Source: Pseudomonas piscis
GTDB taxonomy: Bacteria; Pseudomonadota; Gammaproteobacteria; Pseudomonadales; Pseudomonadaceae
Assembly (NCBI RefSeq): GCF_009380155.1
Contig: NZ_WHUV01000006.1
Coordinates: 124,001-188,000 of the forward strand
Direction of reading: 5' to 3'
Length of the DNA stretch: 64,000 nucleotides
Shown here: positions 24,098 to 32,748 of the stretch, piece by piece
How positions within the stretch are numbered: the stretch's first letter is position 1
How the letters are laid out: every line of letters starts with the position of its first letter
The notes under the pieces: generated by a model
What the model was told of the DNA's origin: nothing
What the model saw: only the letters and a program-made list of their open reading frames with translations
Database searches by the model: none
Made by a program: the position numbers and the translations under genes

Positions 24098-24904
24098 TCA
24101 GTGCACCACTTTGTTCGCCGGCGGCAGGTGCCCCAGGCGCTCGGTCAGGCGCAGGCGCTGGATCGGGTCCTCACTGAGCAACAGGGCGCGCTCCAGGTCG
24201 AAGCGTTCGGCATTGGGGCATTCCAGGCGCTGGTAGAGGCTGGCCCGGGCCAGGTAGTCGGCGGCGTTGCCATCGCCCAGTTCCAGCACCCGCTCGGCGT
24301 CGACCAGGGCGCCGAGCAAGTCGTCATGGGCCAGGTGCAACTGGCGCAGGTTGCGCGACAGACGCTGGAACATCTGTCGTGGTTCGGCGCTGGCCAGGTG
24401 TTCGGCCTTGAGCTTGAGGTGATCGCCGTATTGGCGTTGCAGCAGTTCGCGGCAGTCGTTGGGGTACAGGCGGCGCCCGCCGCAAGGGTCCAGCAGGTGG
24501 TCGGCGCCGGGCACCCGCAGCAGGAAGTGGCCGGGAAAATTCACCCCCACCAGGGGAATATGCAGCCGCTGCGCCAGTTCAAGGGCGATCAGGGCCAGGG
24601 CCAGGGGCTGCCCGCGACGCCGTTCGAGAACCTTGTCCATCAGTGCTGCCTGGGGCCGCAGCGGCAGGTACTCGTCCTGCTGGAATTCCAGGTCGTTCAT
24701 CCGCCGCAGCAGGGGCTGGCCCAGTTCGCTGGCAGGCAGCGACGGCAGGCTGCCGCCGATCTGCTGCTGGATATGCTTGAACTCCTCCAGCAACTGGCCC
24801 GGCACCAGTTGTGGTTCGTGTTCGGCGGCGATCCATAGCGCGGCTTCCAGCAGGGCCGGTGGCGAGCGGTGCAGGCAGGCGAAAAAGGCTTGGCGCGGGT
24901 TCAT
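24098..24904 (-). CDS. SirB1-family protein (transglutaminase-like, TPR)
   Basis: A 268-residue soluble protein of the SirB1 family. The N-terminal half has the transglutaminase-like core (VLERRRGQPLALALIALELA, VNFPGHFLLRV, LDPCGGRRL), and the C-terminal ~80 residues form TPR-like helices (DAERVLELGDGNAADYLARA). GGAGG stands 6 bp upstream of the ATG at 24904. The cellular role of SirB1 is unclear; the E. coli homologue lies next to prmC, which is not the case here. Confidence 0.85.
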   Translation of the reverse strand: MNPRQAFFACLHRSPPALLEAALWIAAEHEPQLVPGQLLEEFKHIQQQIGGSLPSLPASELGQPLLRRMNDLEFQQDEYLPLRPQAALMDKVLERRRGQPLALALIALELAQRLHIPLVGVNFPGHFLLRVPGADHLLDPCGGRRLYPNDCRELLQRQYGDHLKLKAEHLASAEPRQMFQRLSRNLRQLHLAHDDLLGALVDAERVLELGDGNAADYLARASLYQRLECPNAERFDLERALLLSEDPIQRLRLTERLGHLPPANKVVH

Positions 24905-25085
24905 GGCAACCTCCGGCGAATGCCTCGTTTTAGCCCCGTCCCGGCGCTTCGTCCAGTGTTGCGACCATCGCCATTGGTTATTTCCCCAAGGTTGCAAAGC
25001 CGGGCGGCTTATTCCTGCGCGGCGCAGCAATTTTCAGGCGCAAGCCTATACTGGCGACTACAAGAAGTGATTCGGGAGCCCGTCG

Positions 25086-26105
25086 ATGTTCGCTCTCATG
25101 CACAGCACCCGCCTTGAATCGCTGCATCTGAGTATCGACCCCGCGACCGGGTTGAAAGCAGTGATCGCCATCCACGACAACCGCCTGGGGCCTGCCTTGG
25201 GCGGTTGTCGTTATCTGCCCTATCCCGACGATGCCAGTGCCGTGGCCGATGCCGCGCGCCTGGCCCAGGGCATGAGCTACAAGGCGGCGCTGGCCGGCCT
25301 GCCCCAGGGCGGTGGCACCGCCGTGATCATTCGCCCGGCCCATGTGGAAAATCGTGCAGCGCTGTTCGAAGCCTTCGGCCGTTGCGTCGAGCAACTGGAC
25401 GGACGCTACATCACCGCCATCGATAGCGGCACCTCGGTGGCCGACATGGACTGCATCGCCCAGCAGACTCGTTACGTCACCAGTACCAGCGCCGCTGGCG
25501 ACCCGGCGCCCCATGCGGCCATGGGGGTGTTCGCCGGTATTCGCAGCACTGCCATGGCACGCCTGGGCAGCGATAACCTCGAGGGCTTGCGGGTGGCGAT
25601 CCAGGGCCTGGGCAATGTCGGTTATGCCCTGGCCGAGCAGTTGCATGCCGCTGGCGCCGAATTGCTGGTCAGCGACATCGACTCCGGCAAGGTCCAGCTG
25701 GCCATGGAACAGTTGGGCGCGCATCCGGTGGCCAACGACGCCTTGCTCAGTACCCCTTGCGACATCCTCGCGCCCTGTGGCCTGGGTGCGGTGCTCAATA
25801 GCCGCAGCGTGGCGCAGTTGCGCTGTTCGGCAGTGGCCGGTTCTGCCAACAACCAGCTGACCAACCTGCAGGTCGCCGACCAGCTGGAGCGGCGTGGCAT
25901 CCTCTACGCTCCGGACTACGTGATCAATTCCGGAGGGCTGATCTACGTGTCGCTCAAGCACCATAACGAGGAACTGCCGGTGATCACCGCCCACCTGTCG
26001 CAGATCAGCCTGCGCCTGACCGAGATCTTCGCCCATGCCCAGGCGGAAAAGCGCTCGCCGGCACGCATCGCCGACGAACTGGCGGAGCGGGTGCTCTATC
26101 GCTAG
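25086..26105 (+). CDS. Leucine/Glu/Phe/Val dehydrogenase-like protein lacking the catalytic Lys
   Basis: A 339-residue amino-acid dehydrogenase. The N-terminal catalytic domain has GPALGGCRYLPY and GMSYKAALAGLPQGGGTAVI; the C-terminal NAD domain has VAIQGLGNVGYALAEQL. Against Bacillus leucine dehydrogenase the spacing gives Lys66 for substrate-carboxylate Lys68 and Asp113 for catalytic Asp115, but position 78, where catalytic Lys80 should be, is Thr (codon ACC at 25317-25319). Family members read GGxK here. So it may be inactive in the standard reaction or have changed function, although the rest is intact. It has its own promoter region and is monocistronic. Confidence 0.85.
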   Translation: MFALMHSTRLESLHLSIDPATGLKAVIAIHDNRLGPALGGCRYLPYPDDASAVADAARLAQGMSYKAALAGLPQGGGTAVIIRPAHVENRAALFEAFGRCVEQLDGRYITAIDSGTSVADMDCIAQQTRYVTSTSAAGDPAPHAAMGVFAGIRSTAMARLGSDNLEGLRVAIQGLGNVGYALAEQLHAAGAELLVSDIDSGKVQLAMEQLGAHPVANDALLSTPCDILAPCGLGAVLNSRSVAQLRCSAVAGSANNQLTNLQVADQLERRGILYAPDYVINSGGLIYVSLKHHNEELPVITAHLSQISLRLTEIFAHAQAEKRSPARIADELAERVLYR

Positions 26106-26211
26106 GCAGCGGTAACCTGATGCTGGTTTTATGTAACATCGGTATCTGCAGCGGTTGGCGGGCAATGGCCAACCATTGCTGCGGCCGACCACACGGGGAA
26201 TGTATTGGACG

Positions 26212-26466
26212 ATGGCTGAAGTGCTCGACGACGGATTGGATCAACAGCTGACCCGGGTGCTGCACAGCGCTCTGGATCTTCAGGCGATCCGCCAGGTCCT
26301 GGTGTTGTACAGGGAGCGCGGGTTTTCAGCGCAGGTTGTATACGACCGTCTTGCCCACCTTCGGCTCGAGGCAGTTGGCGCTGAAGAAGACCGCATCCTC
26401 GAGGCCATGGACATCGCGTCCGGGTATTGCCCGGCACGGTGCAGGGTGTGGGAACCTGCTCCGTGA
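26212..26466 (+). CDS. Conserved small hypothetical protein
   Basis: An 84-residue, mostly helical, acidic protein (LDDGLDQQLTRVLHSALDLQ, then AIRQVLVLYRERGFSAQVVY) with two Cys in its C-terminal part (SGYCPARC). No signal peptide. It has the look of a genus-specific small protein but is not recognised. ATG 26212 is chosen; GGGGA lies 12 bp upstream and an earlier ATG at 26200 is too close to it. A bidirectional terminator follows. Confidence 0.6.
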   Translation: MAEVLDDGLDQQLTRVLHSALDLQAIRQVLVLYRERGFSAQVVYDRLAHLRLEAVGAEEDRILEAMDIASGYCPARCRVWEPAP

Positions 26467-26535
26467 GCGTGGCGAGTACGCAAAGGCGTTACAGGGCAAA
26501 CGCCATCGGATGGCAACTCCATTCCCAGGCATGAA

Positions 26536-26568
26536 AAAAAGCCCTGTGTCGTGGACGCAGGGCTTTTT
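26536..26568. terminator. Bidirectional intrinsic terminator
   Basis: AAAAAGCCCTGTGTC (26536-26550), loop GTG, GACGCAGGGCTTTTT (26554-26568): a 15-bp stem with one G-T pair and T runs on both strands. It serves the small rightward gene and the leftward yebG. Confidence 0.9.
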
Positions 26569-26581
26569 GATCGGGGCAAGC

Positions 26582-26923
26582 CTATTTCGCGGCCTTGGCC
26601 GCTTTCGCCGGCTTGGCTGGCGCCTCCACCTCGACGGGCTGCTCCTTCTCGACCGGCGCCACGGCTGGCGCCGCCTCGCTGAGCAGTTCGTTCAGCGCAT
26701 CCGGCTGGCTCTTGAAGGCCTTGGCGAATACATCGCGATTCTTGGCCATGTAGATGCCGGCTTCTTCCACTTGTTGCTCGGTCAGCGACGGCACCGCTTT
26801 TTGCAGCACCTGCGCCAGCACTTCAGCCAGTTCGAGCATCTTGTCATGACGGTCAGCTTCGGCTTTATCCATGAACAAGCGCTCCAGATCTCGGCTGCTG
26901 CGGTATACCACTTCGACGGCCAT
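26582..26923 (-). CDS. yebG: YebG-family SOS-inducible protein
   Basis: A 113-residue protein. Residues 1-75 match YebG: MAVEVVYRSSRDLERLFMDK onward, ADRHDKMLELAEVLAQVL, then a segment with VEEAGIYMAKNRDVF. The C-terminal ~30 residues are a low-complexity Pro/Ala/Lys/Glu tail ending KPAKAAKAAK, absent from E. coli YebG. YebG is DNA-damage induced; its molecular role is unclear. A perfect LexA box lies 42-59 bp upstream of the start, so SOS control is directly supported. Confidence 0.92.
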   Translation of the reverse strand: MAVEVVYRSSRDLERLFMDKAEADRHDKMLELAEVLAQVLQKAVPSLTEQQVEEAGIYMAKNRDVFAKAFKSQPDALNELLSEAAPAVAPVEKEQPVEVEAPAKPAKAAKAAK

Positions 26924-26964
26924 TCACCACCTCACATGCCTTCACGATAATGGGTCGGTACAAA

Positions 26965-26984
26965 TACTGTATCGATATACAGGC
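26965..26984. promoter_or_regulatory. LexA (SOS) box
   Basis: TACTGTATCGATATACAGGC contains CTGT-N8-ACAG (26967-26982) as a perfect palindrome with an AT-rich centre. It matches the gammaproteobacterial LexA consensus and lies just upstream of yebG. The rightward psiE start is 220 bp away and is less likely to be a target. Confidence 0.93.
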
Positions 26985-27206
26985 TCGAGAGAATAGGCGA
27001 AACCTTTTCCCTTGGATAGTGGCTTTTCAATGTAGACGGATTTTTTTCCCCGGCCATTGATCCCAGCAGTAGTTGCTGTCGGGTACGTGCCTCGCTGGCA
27101 ATGCTCGCCATCTCAATGACGTGCCCCTGGCCTTTTTTCTGCATGCAGGACAACCGTCACGTCCCTCGCGCATCATCCGGTCGAAACGACCTAAGGAATA
27201 ACCATC

Positions 27207-27707
27207 GTGAAAATCAATTGGGCCGAAAACCTGCGGCAGAACGTCCATCAGTTGGCCGAGTCCCTGGGCAACCTGTTCGTCGAATCGTTCCACTACCTGG
27301 CGCTGTTCGCCATCGGCGCGGTGACCGCCTGGGCGGCGGTGATGGAATTCCTGCAGATGCTCGAGGAAGGCCACATCAAGATCGACGACATCCTGCTGCT
27401 GTTCATCTACCTGGAATTGGGCGCGATGGTCGGTATCTACTTCAAGACCAACCACATGCCGGTGCGTTTCCTGATCTACGTGGCGATCACGGCATTGACC
27501 CGGCTGCTGATCTCCAACGTCTCCCACCACAATCCGCCGGACCTGGGGATCATCTACCTGTGCGGCGGCATCCTGCTGTTGGCCTTTGCCGTGCTGGTGG
27601 TGCGCTACGCGTCCTCGCAATTTCCCTCGGTGAAGATCGAACACCCGCAACGCAAGGTCGGCGAGGGTTCCAGCGAGCATCCGGAAGTGGAGAAAGGCGA
27701 GATCTAG
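27207..27707 (+). CDS. psiE: PsiE-family phosphate-starvation-inducible membrane protein
   Basis: A 166-residue protein with four membrane segments (SFHYLALFAIGAVTAWAAVM, DDILLLFIYLELGAMVGIYF, FLIYVAITALTRLLI, IIYLCGGILLLAFAVLVV) and an HHNPPD stretch between helices 3 and 4, matching PsiE. Function unknown; in enterobacteria it is under Pho control, though no Pho box was identified here. GTG start with AAGGA 9 bp upstream. The end overlaps the convergent DUF3509 gene by 4 bp. Confidence 0.88.
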   Translation: MKINWAENLRQNVHQLAESLGNLFVESFHYLALFAIGAVTAWAAVMEFLQMLEEGHIKIDDILLLFIYLELGAMVGIYFKTNHMPVRFLIYVAITALTRLLISNVSHHNPPDLGIIYLCGGILLLAFAVLVVRYASSQFPSVKIEHPQRKVGEGSSEHPEVEKGEI

Positions 27708-28021
27708 TGAGGTCGCGCCTGCGCCTGCGCTGCCTGGTTTGCCGGCGGCGGCAGGGGTAGGCGGTCGCCGTTGGTCATGGCCTGGAGGATCGCCATGGCG
27801 CTGTGGCCTTGCTCGATGGCGATACCGAACTGGATGCTCTGCACCAGGCGTTCGATGCGTTGCGGGTCGCTGCGCTGGGCCGAGCTGATCAGGCGCTTGG
27901 CCACCACCTGGCCGGCCTGGGACAGGGTCAGCATCATGCTGCCGTCCAGGCCCTGGATGCTCAGGTTGACCTGGTACTGGGGAGCGAAAGTGTCGGTAAT
28001 CAATTGCAATGGGTTGTCCAT
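27704..28021 (-). CDS. DUF3509 protein
   Basis: A 105-residue protein beginning MDNPLQLITDTFAPQYQVNL, with MMLTLSQAGQVVAKRLISSA and RSDPQRIERLVQSIQFGIAI, typical of the Pseudomonas-specific DUF3509 family. No signal or membrane segment. Function unknown. A short Pro/Ala/Gln tail follows. ATG 28021 is the natural start. Confidence 0.8.
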   Translation of the reverse strand: MDNPLQLITDTFAPQYQVNLSIQGLDGSMMLTLSQAGQVVAKRLISSAQRSDPQRIERLVQSIQFGIAIEQGHSAMAILQAMTNGDRLPLPPPANQAAQAQARPH

Positions 28022-28198
28022 GTCGCGTCACCGCCTGCTGGGATCGTGCAGACATTGACCGGCCGGGTGCGAGATTAGTTCGCAATTGCGGACCGCTGGC
28101 CGGTCGTTCGTCGAGGCTTGCCGGCATCCGTGCGCCTCTCGGGCGATCAAGCAAGGGGCATGCCGCGGCCGGCGCCGACCAATGAATCCGGGAGCAAA

Positions 28199-28226
28199 AA
28201 AAAGCGGACCGCAAGGTCCGCTTTTT
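28199..28226. terminator. Intrinsic terminator after sdaC
   Basis: AAAAAGCGGACC (28199-28210), GCAA loop, GGTCCGCTTTTT (28215-28226): a perfect 12-bp stem with a stable GNRA-type tetraloop and T runs on both strands. It lies 16 bp beyond the sdaC stop on its strand. Confidence 0.93.
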
Positions 28227-28241
28227 CGTTGTCGCCCCGTT

Positions 28242-29543
28242 TCAGGGCAGGAAGGAGAAGATGATCGCCGACAGTGCGATCAGCCCGATCAGTACCACGA
28301 ACAGGTTCGACAGCTGGCCCGAGTACTGGCGCAGCGACGGTACGCGCTGGATCGCATACATCGGCATCAGGAACAGCAGGCAGGCGATCACCGGGCCGCC
28401 CAGGGTCTCGATCATGCCCAGGATGCTCGGATTGAAGGTCGCCACTGCCCAGCAGCTGAGCACCATGAACAACGCGGTGAGCTTTTCCAGGTGGCTGGAG
28501 GACAGGGCGCGGCCGCGACCGCGCAGGCTTTTCACGATCAGCCCCTGGAAGCCTTCGCTGGCGCCGATGTAGTGGCCCAGGAACGACTTGGTAATGGCTA
28601 CCAGCGCGATCAGTGGCGCGGCGTAGGCGATGACCGGGGTCTGGAAGTGGTTGGCCAGGTACGACAGGATCGAGATGTTCTGCGCCTTGGCTGCAGCCAG
28701 GTCCGCCGGCGACAGGGCCAGCACGCAACTGAAGCAGAAGAACATCACCGTCAGCACCATCATGGCGTGGGCCATGGCCAGGATGCCGCTGCTCTTGCGT
28801 TCAGCCTGCTGGCCATAGTGGCGCTTCTGGTCCACGGCGAAGGCCGAGATGATCGGCGAATGGTTGAACGAAAACACCATCACCGGGATCGCCAGCCACA
28901 GGGTCTTGAGGAACAGCGGCATGGACATGCCGTCGCCGGCGGAGGCGAAGAACGCGCCGTTCCAATTGGGGATCAGGCTCAGGGCCAGCAACAGCAGGGC
29001 GGCGACGAAAGGGTAGACCAGCAGGCTCATGGCCCGCACGATCACGCCCTGGCCGCAGCGCACGATGGCCATCAGGCCCAGGATCAGCAACAGCGACAGC
29101 ACCGCCCGCGGCGGCGGGGCCATGTGCAGCTGGTGTTCCATGAAGCTGCCCAGGGTGTTGGTCAGGGCCACGCTGTACACCAGCAGGATCGGGAAGATGG
29201 CGAAGAAGTAGAGCAAGGTGATCAGCTTGCCGGCGCCGACCCCGAAGTGTTCTTCCACCACCTCGGTGATGTCCCCGGAGCGCCCGGACAGGACGAAGCG
29301 GGCCAGCCCACGGTGGGCGAAGAAGGTCATGGGGAAGGCCAGCAGCGCCAGCACGATCATCGGCCAGAAGCCGCCGACCCCGGCGTTGATCGGCAGGAAC
29401 AGGGTGCCGGCGCCGATGGCGGTGCCATACAGGCCGAGCATCCAGGTGGTGTCGTGCTTGCTCCAGCCCCGGGAGGCTGGCGCGCTGTCGCGGGGTGTCG
29501 CTACGGCAGGATTTTGAGTAGCAGGTGTGGGTACATCGGTCAT
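28242..29543 (-). CDS. sdaC: Serine transporter, HAAAP family (SdaC-like)
   Basis: A 433-residue permease with about eleven membrane helices. GLYGTAIGAGTLFLPINAGV is the HAAAP/SdaC signature in helix 1; AIPVMVFSFNHSPIISAFAV and FLGHYIGASEGFQGL are also typical. It would take up serine with H+ or Na+. ATG 29543 is preferred because GAGGCG precedes it. It follows sdaA on the same strand with 63 bp between, so uptake and deamination of serine are probably one operon. Confidence 0.9.
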   Translation of the reverse strand: MTDVPTPATQNPAVATPRDSAPASRGWSKHDTTWMLGLYGTAIGAGTLFLPINAGVGGFWPMIVLALLAFPMTFFAHRGLARFVLSGRSGDITEVVEEHFGVGAGKLITLLYFFAIFPILLVYSVALTNTLGSFMEHQLHMAPPPRAVLSLLLILGLMAIVRCGQGVIVRAMSLLVYPFVAALLLLALSLIPNWNGAFFASAGDGMSMPLFLKTLWLAIPVMVFSFNHSPIISAFAVDQKRHYGQQAERKSSGILAMAHAMMVLTVMFFCFSCVLALSPADLAAAKAQNISILSYLANHFQTPVIAYAAPLIALVAITKSFLGHYIGASEGFQGLIVKSLRGRGRALSSSHLEKLTALFMVLSCWAVATFNPSILGMIETLGGPVIACLLFLMPMYAIQRVPSLRQYSGQLSNLFVVLIGLIALSAIIFSFLP

Positions 29544-29606
29544 CGGTATCGCCTCGTTATTATTCTTGCTCGGGCTCACGTGTTACGGACGGTCAGGGAA
29601 GGCTCC

Positions 29607-30983
29607 TCAGCATTCCACCCAGCTCACCGCCAGGCCGCCCCGTGAAGTCTCTTTGTATTTGTCATGCATGTCGGCGCCGGTATCGCGCATGGTGCGGATC
29701 ACCCGGTCCAGGGAAATGAAATGCTGGCCATCGCCGCGCAGGGCCATCTGGGTGGCGTTGATCGCCTTCACCGCGGCAATCGCGTTGCGCTCGATGCAGG
29801 GCACTTGCACCAGGCCGCCCACCGGATCGCAGGTCAGGCCGAGGTTGTGCTCCAGACCGATCTCGGCGGCGTTTTCCAGTTGTTCCGGGGTGGCTCCCAG
29901 GACTTCCGCCAGGCCGGCTGCGGCCATGGCGCAGGCCGAACCCACCTCGCCCTGGCAGCCGACTTCGGCGCCGGAGATCGAGGCGTTCTTCTTGCACAGG
30001 ATGCCCACTGCGGCGGCGCCGAGGAAAAAGCTCACGACATCGTCGTCGCAGGCTTGCGGGTTGAATTTCATGTAGTAGTGCAGCACCGCCGGGATGATCC
30101 CTGCCGCGCCGTTGGTGGGGGCGGTGACCATGCGCCCGCCGGCGGCGTTCTCTTCGTTCACCGCCAGGGCGTAGAGGTTGACCCACTCCATGGCCGACAG
30201 GGTCGAGGTGATGACGTTGGGCTTGCCGATCTCCAGCAGGTTGCGATGCAGCTTGGCGGCGCGGCGTGGCACGTCGAGCCCGCCGGGCAGGATGCCTTCG
30301 TGGCTCAGGCCCTGTTCCACGCATTCGCGCATCACCGACCAGATGTGCAGCAGGCCGCTGCGGATCTCGGCGTCACTGCGCCAGGCCCGCTCGTTGGCCA
30401 TCATCAACTCGCCGACCCGCAGGTTGTGGGTCTTGCACAGGGCCAGCAGCTCGGCGGCGCTGTTGAAGTCGTAGGGCAGTTGCACGCTGGCGCCAGCTTC
30501 GGTCCCGGCCTCGACCTGCGCGGCCTCGACGATGAAACCACCGCCCACCGAGTAGTAGGTCTGTTCCAGCAGTGCGCCGTGTTCGCCCAGGGCGACCAGG
30601 GTCATGGCGTTGGGATGGTAGGGCAGGCTCTCGTCCAGCAGGAGCAAGTCCTGCCGCCAGTCGAAGGCGATGCTCGAGCGGCCGCCCAGCAGCAACTGGC
30701 CGCTTTCTCGCAGTTGCTGGATGCGTGGACCGATGCTGCGCGGATCGATGCTGTCCGGCCATTCGCCCATCAGGCCCATGACGCTGGCGCGGTCGGTGGC
30801 GTGGCCGACACCGGTGGCGGAGAGGGAGCCGTAGAGGCGGATCTGCACTCGCCGCACCTGCTCTTGCAGGCCCTGCTCGAACAGCGCCTGGGCAAAGGTC
30901 GCGGCGGCGCGCATCGGGCCGACGGTATGGGAACTGGACGGACCGATGCCAACTTTGAACAGATCGAAAACACTGATAGCCAT
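29607..30983 (-). CDS. sdaA: L-serine ammonia-lyase, iron-sulfur dependent, single chain
   Basis: A 458-residue enzyme turning L-serine into pyruvate and ammonia with a [4Fe-4S] cluster. VFDLFKVGIGPSSSHTVGPM opens the beta domain; GCQGEVGSACAMAAAG and GLTCDPVGGLVQVPCIERNA in the alpha domain contribute cluster cysteines. Length fits the fused type found in gammaproteobacteria. Upstream of sdaC in the same direction and divergent from a GcvA-type LysR gene, which is the probable regulator. Confidence 0.96.
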   Translation of the reverse strand: MAISVFDLFKVGIGPSSSHTVGPMRAAATFAQALFEQGLQEQVRRVQIRLYGSLSATGVGHATDRASVMGLMGEWPDSIDPRSIGPRIQQLRESGQLLLGGRSSIAFDWRQDLLLLDESLPYHPNAMTLVALGEHGALLEQTYYSVGGGFIVEAAQVEAGTEAGASVQLPYDFNSAAELLALCKTHNLRVGELMMANERAWRSDAEIRSGLLHIWSVMRECVEQGLSHEGILPGGLDVPRRAAKLHRNLLEIGKPNVITSTLSAMEWVNLYALAVNEENAAGGRMVTAPTNGAAGIIPAVLHYYMKFNPQACDDDVVSFFLGAAAVGILCKKNASISGAEVGCQGEVGSACAMAAAGLAEVLGATPEQLENAAEIGLEHNLGLTCDPVGGLVQVPCIERNAIAAVKAINATQMALRGDGQHFISLDRVIRTMRDTGADMHDKYKETSRGGLAVSWVEC

Positions 30984-31118
30984 GCTAAAGCCTTACAAGC
31001 AATGGAAGGTAGATCGCTGCCATTTTTTGTAGGCCAAGCGCAATGTCGGCGATACTGCCAACCTCGGTCAGCAGTGACCAACGAAATTTCCTAAGAGATC
31101 ATTTAGCAGGACTAAACG

Positions 31119-32066
31119 ATGAGTCGTCAGTTTCATGCCCAGACCTATGTCTGGCTGCATGTGTTTTCCTGTGCCGCGCGGCACCTGTCCTTCACCCGCT
31201 GTGCCGAGGAGTTGCACATCACTCCCGGGGCGGTGAGCCAGCAGATCCGCCAGCTCGAAGAGCGCCTGGGGTTTCGCCTGTTCCACCGCCGGGCCCGGGG
31301 TGTCGAACTCAGCGCCGAGGGCCAGCGCCTGGCCCTGACAGTGAGCGAGGCCTACGGCAGCATCGACGCCGAATTGCGCCGCCTGGATGCGGGCATGATC
31401 GGCGGCACCTTGCGCCTGCGCTCGATCCCGTCGTTCCTCGGCAAGTGGCTGACTCCGCGTCTGCCGCGCCTGCAGCAGCGCTATCCGGAGATCCAGTTGC
31501 GGCTGGTGGCGGAGGACAGCAGCGTGGCGCTGCATGAGGGTGACTTCGACCTGGCCATCGACCTGAACGACGGCAGCTATCCGGGCCTGCAATCCACCGC
31601 CCTGCTGGACGAGCAGATCTTCCCGGTGTGCGCGCCGAGCCTGCTGCGCGGGCGGCCACCGTTGCACGGTCCGGCGGACCTGGCGCACTTTCCGCTGCTG
31701 CACGACATCACCGCCTGGCGCGGCAGCTACGAATATGCCGAATGGGAGTTCTACCTCAATGCCATCGGCTTCGAAGGCGCCGATGTGCGTCGCGGCCATA
31801 CCTTCAACCGTAACCACCTGACCATCGAAGCGGCGATCGCCGGCATGGGCGTGGCGATCGCCCGGCGCACCCTGCTCAACGACGAGCTGGAGCGCGGCAC
31901 CCTGATCGTGCCGTTCGGCCTCGCGGTGCCCAATCACAAGCGTTACGTGCTGCTTTATGCGCCAGGCGCACTGAGCCACCCCGGGGTGCGGGCGGTGCAT
32001 GACTGGCTGGTGGAGGAAGCGGAGATATTTCGCGGCCTGCACCCCCTGGGAGAGGGGCAGGAATGA
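31119..32066 (+). CDS. LysR-family regulator, GcvA/DsdC-like
   Basis: A 315-residue LysR protein. The helix-turn-helix reads LSFTRCAEELHITPGAVSQQ, and the effector domain has FDLAIDLNDGSYPGL and GMGVAIARRTLLNDEL, matching the GcvA/DsdC branch that senses small amino acids. Divergent from sdaA with 135 bp between starts, which is the usual regulator position, so serine-dependent activation of sdaA-sdaC is likely. Confidence 0.87.
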   Translation: MSRQFHAQTYVWLHVFSCAARHLSFTRCAEELHITPGAVSQQIRQLEERLGFRLFHRRARGVELSAEGQRLALTVSEAYGSIDAELRRLDAGMIGGTLRLRSIPSFLGKWLTPRLPRLQQRYPEIQLRLVAEDSSVALHEGDFDLAIDLNDGSYPGLQSTALLDEQIFPVCAPSLLRGRPPLHGPADLAHFPLLHDITAWRGSYEYAEWEFYLNAIGFEGADVRRGHTFNRNHLTIEAAIAGMGVAIARRTLLNDELERGTLIVPFGLAVPNHKRYVLLYAPGALSHPGVRAVHDWLVEEAEIFRGLHPLGEGQE

Positions 32067-32278
32067 GCTGTTTCAAGTCGTGTCGCAAGCGCGGCTGACT
32101 CCCCACACTAACAGCGCCCTGGCGGTTTGTCCGGCTTTATTTGCGTATGAATATTTATATTTTTCCAGGGGTTGAAATGTTCTTCGCCGTGCCTAATTGT
32201 GTAATCAAGAGGTCACGAAATGCTGGTCAAAGCCAGGTTCCAGGCCTCTTGCGAGCAAGCTGAAATAAGGGAAGAACT

Positions 32279-32686
32279 ATGCAAATCCAAGTCCATAGCG
32301 ATAACCATATTCAAAGCAGCCTTCGGATGGAGGAGTGGGTGCGCAGCACCGTTGAAAGCACGCTCGAACGTTACGAGGAAGACCTGACCCGGGTGGTGGT
32401 CCATCTACGTGACGAGAATGGCGGCAAGTCGGGTCCCGATGACCTGCGTTGCCAGCTCGAGGCCCGGCCCAAGGGGCACCAGCCGATTTCCGTGACCCAC
32501 AAGGCCGATACCCTGGAGCAGGCCATCGACGGCGCCACCGTCAAGCTGGAAAGTGCCCTGGAGCACATGTTCGGCAAGTTGCGCGCCAAGCGCCCGGCAG
32601 TAGTGTCCGACAATGACGGCAGCGAGGCGGATGCCCTGCTCGAAGAAGAATTCCTGGAAAACCAGCAGGCTGCGCTCAATAGCTGA
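32279..32686 (+). CDS. HPF/RaiA-family ribosome-associated protein
   Basis: A 135-residue protein with the beta-alpha-beta fold of hibernation factors: MQIQVHSDNHIQSSLRMEEW, TRVVVHLRDENGG, RCQLEARPKG, then a helix and an acidic tail (DGSEADALLEEEFLE). It differs from the rpoN-linked hpf in sequence and in its extended acidic end, so it is a second-type HPF/RaiA-like protein that may act in stationary phase. AAGGGAAG precedes the ATG. Monocistronic, followed by a terminator. Confidence 0.82.
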   Translation: MQIQVHSDNHIQSSLRMEEWVRSTVESTLERYEEDLTRVVVHLRDENGGKSGPDDLRCQLEARPKGHQPISVTHKADTLEQAIDGATVKLESALEHMFGKLRAKRPAVVSDNDGSEADALLEEEFLENQQAALNS

Positions 32687-32709
32687 TAGCTGGATTTTCC
32701 CTCGACCCG

Positions 32710-32740
32710 ACGGGCCTGCATTGCAGGCCCGTTTTCTTTT
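32710..32740 (+). terminator. Intrinsic terminator after the HPF-like gene
   Basis: ACGGGCCTGCA (32710-32720) and TGCAGGCCCGT (32722-32732) form a strong stem, followed by TTTTCTTTT on the plus strand. It lies between the convergent HPF-like gene and fecA. Confidence 0.9.
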
Positions 32741-32748
32741 GTGGGGCC

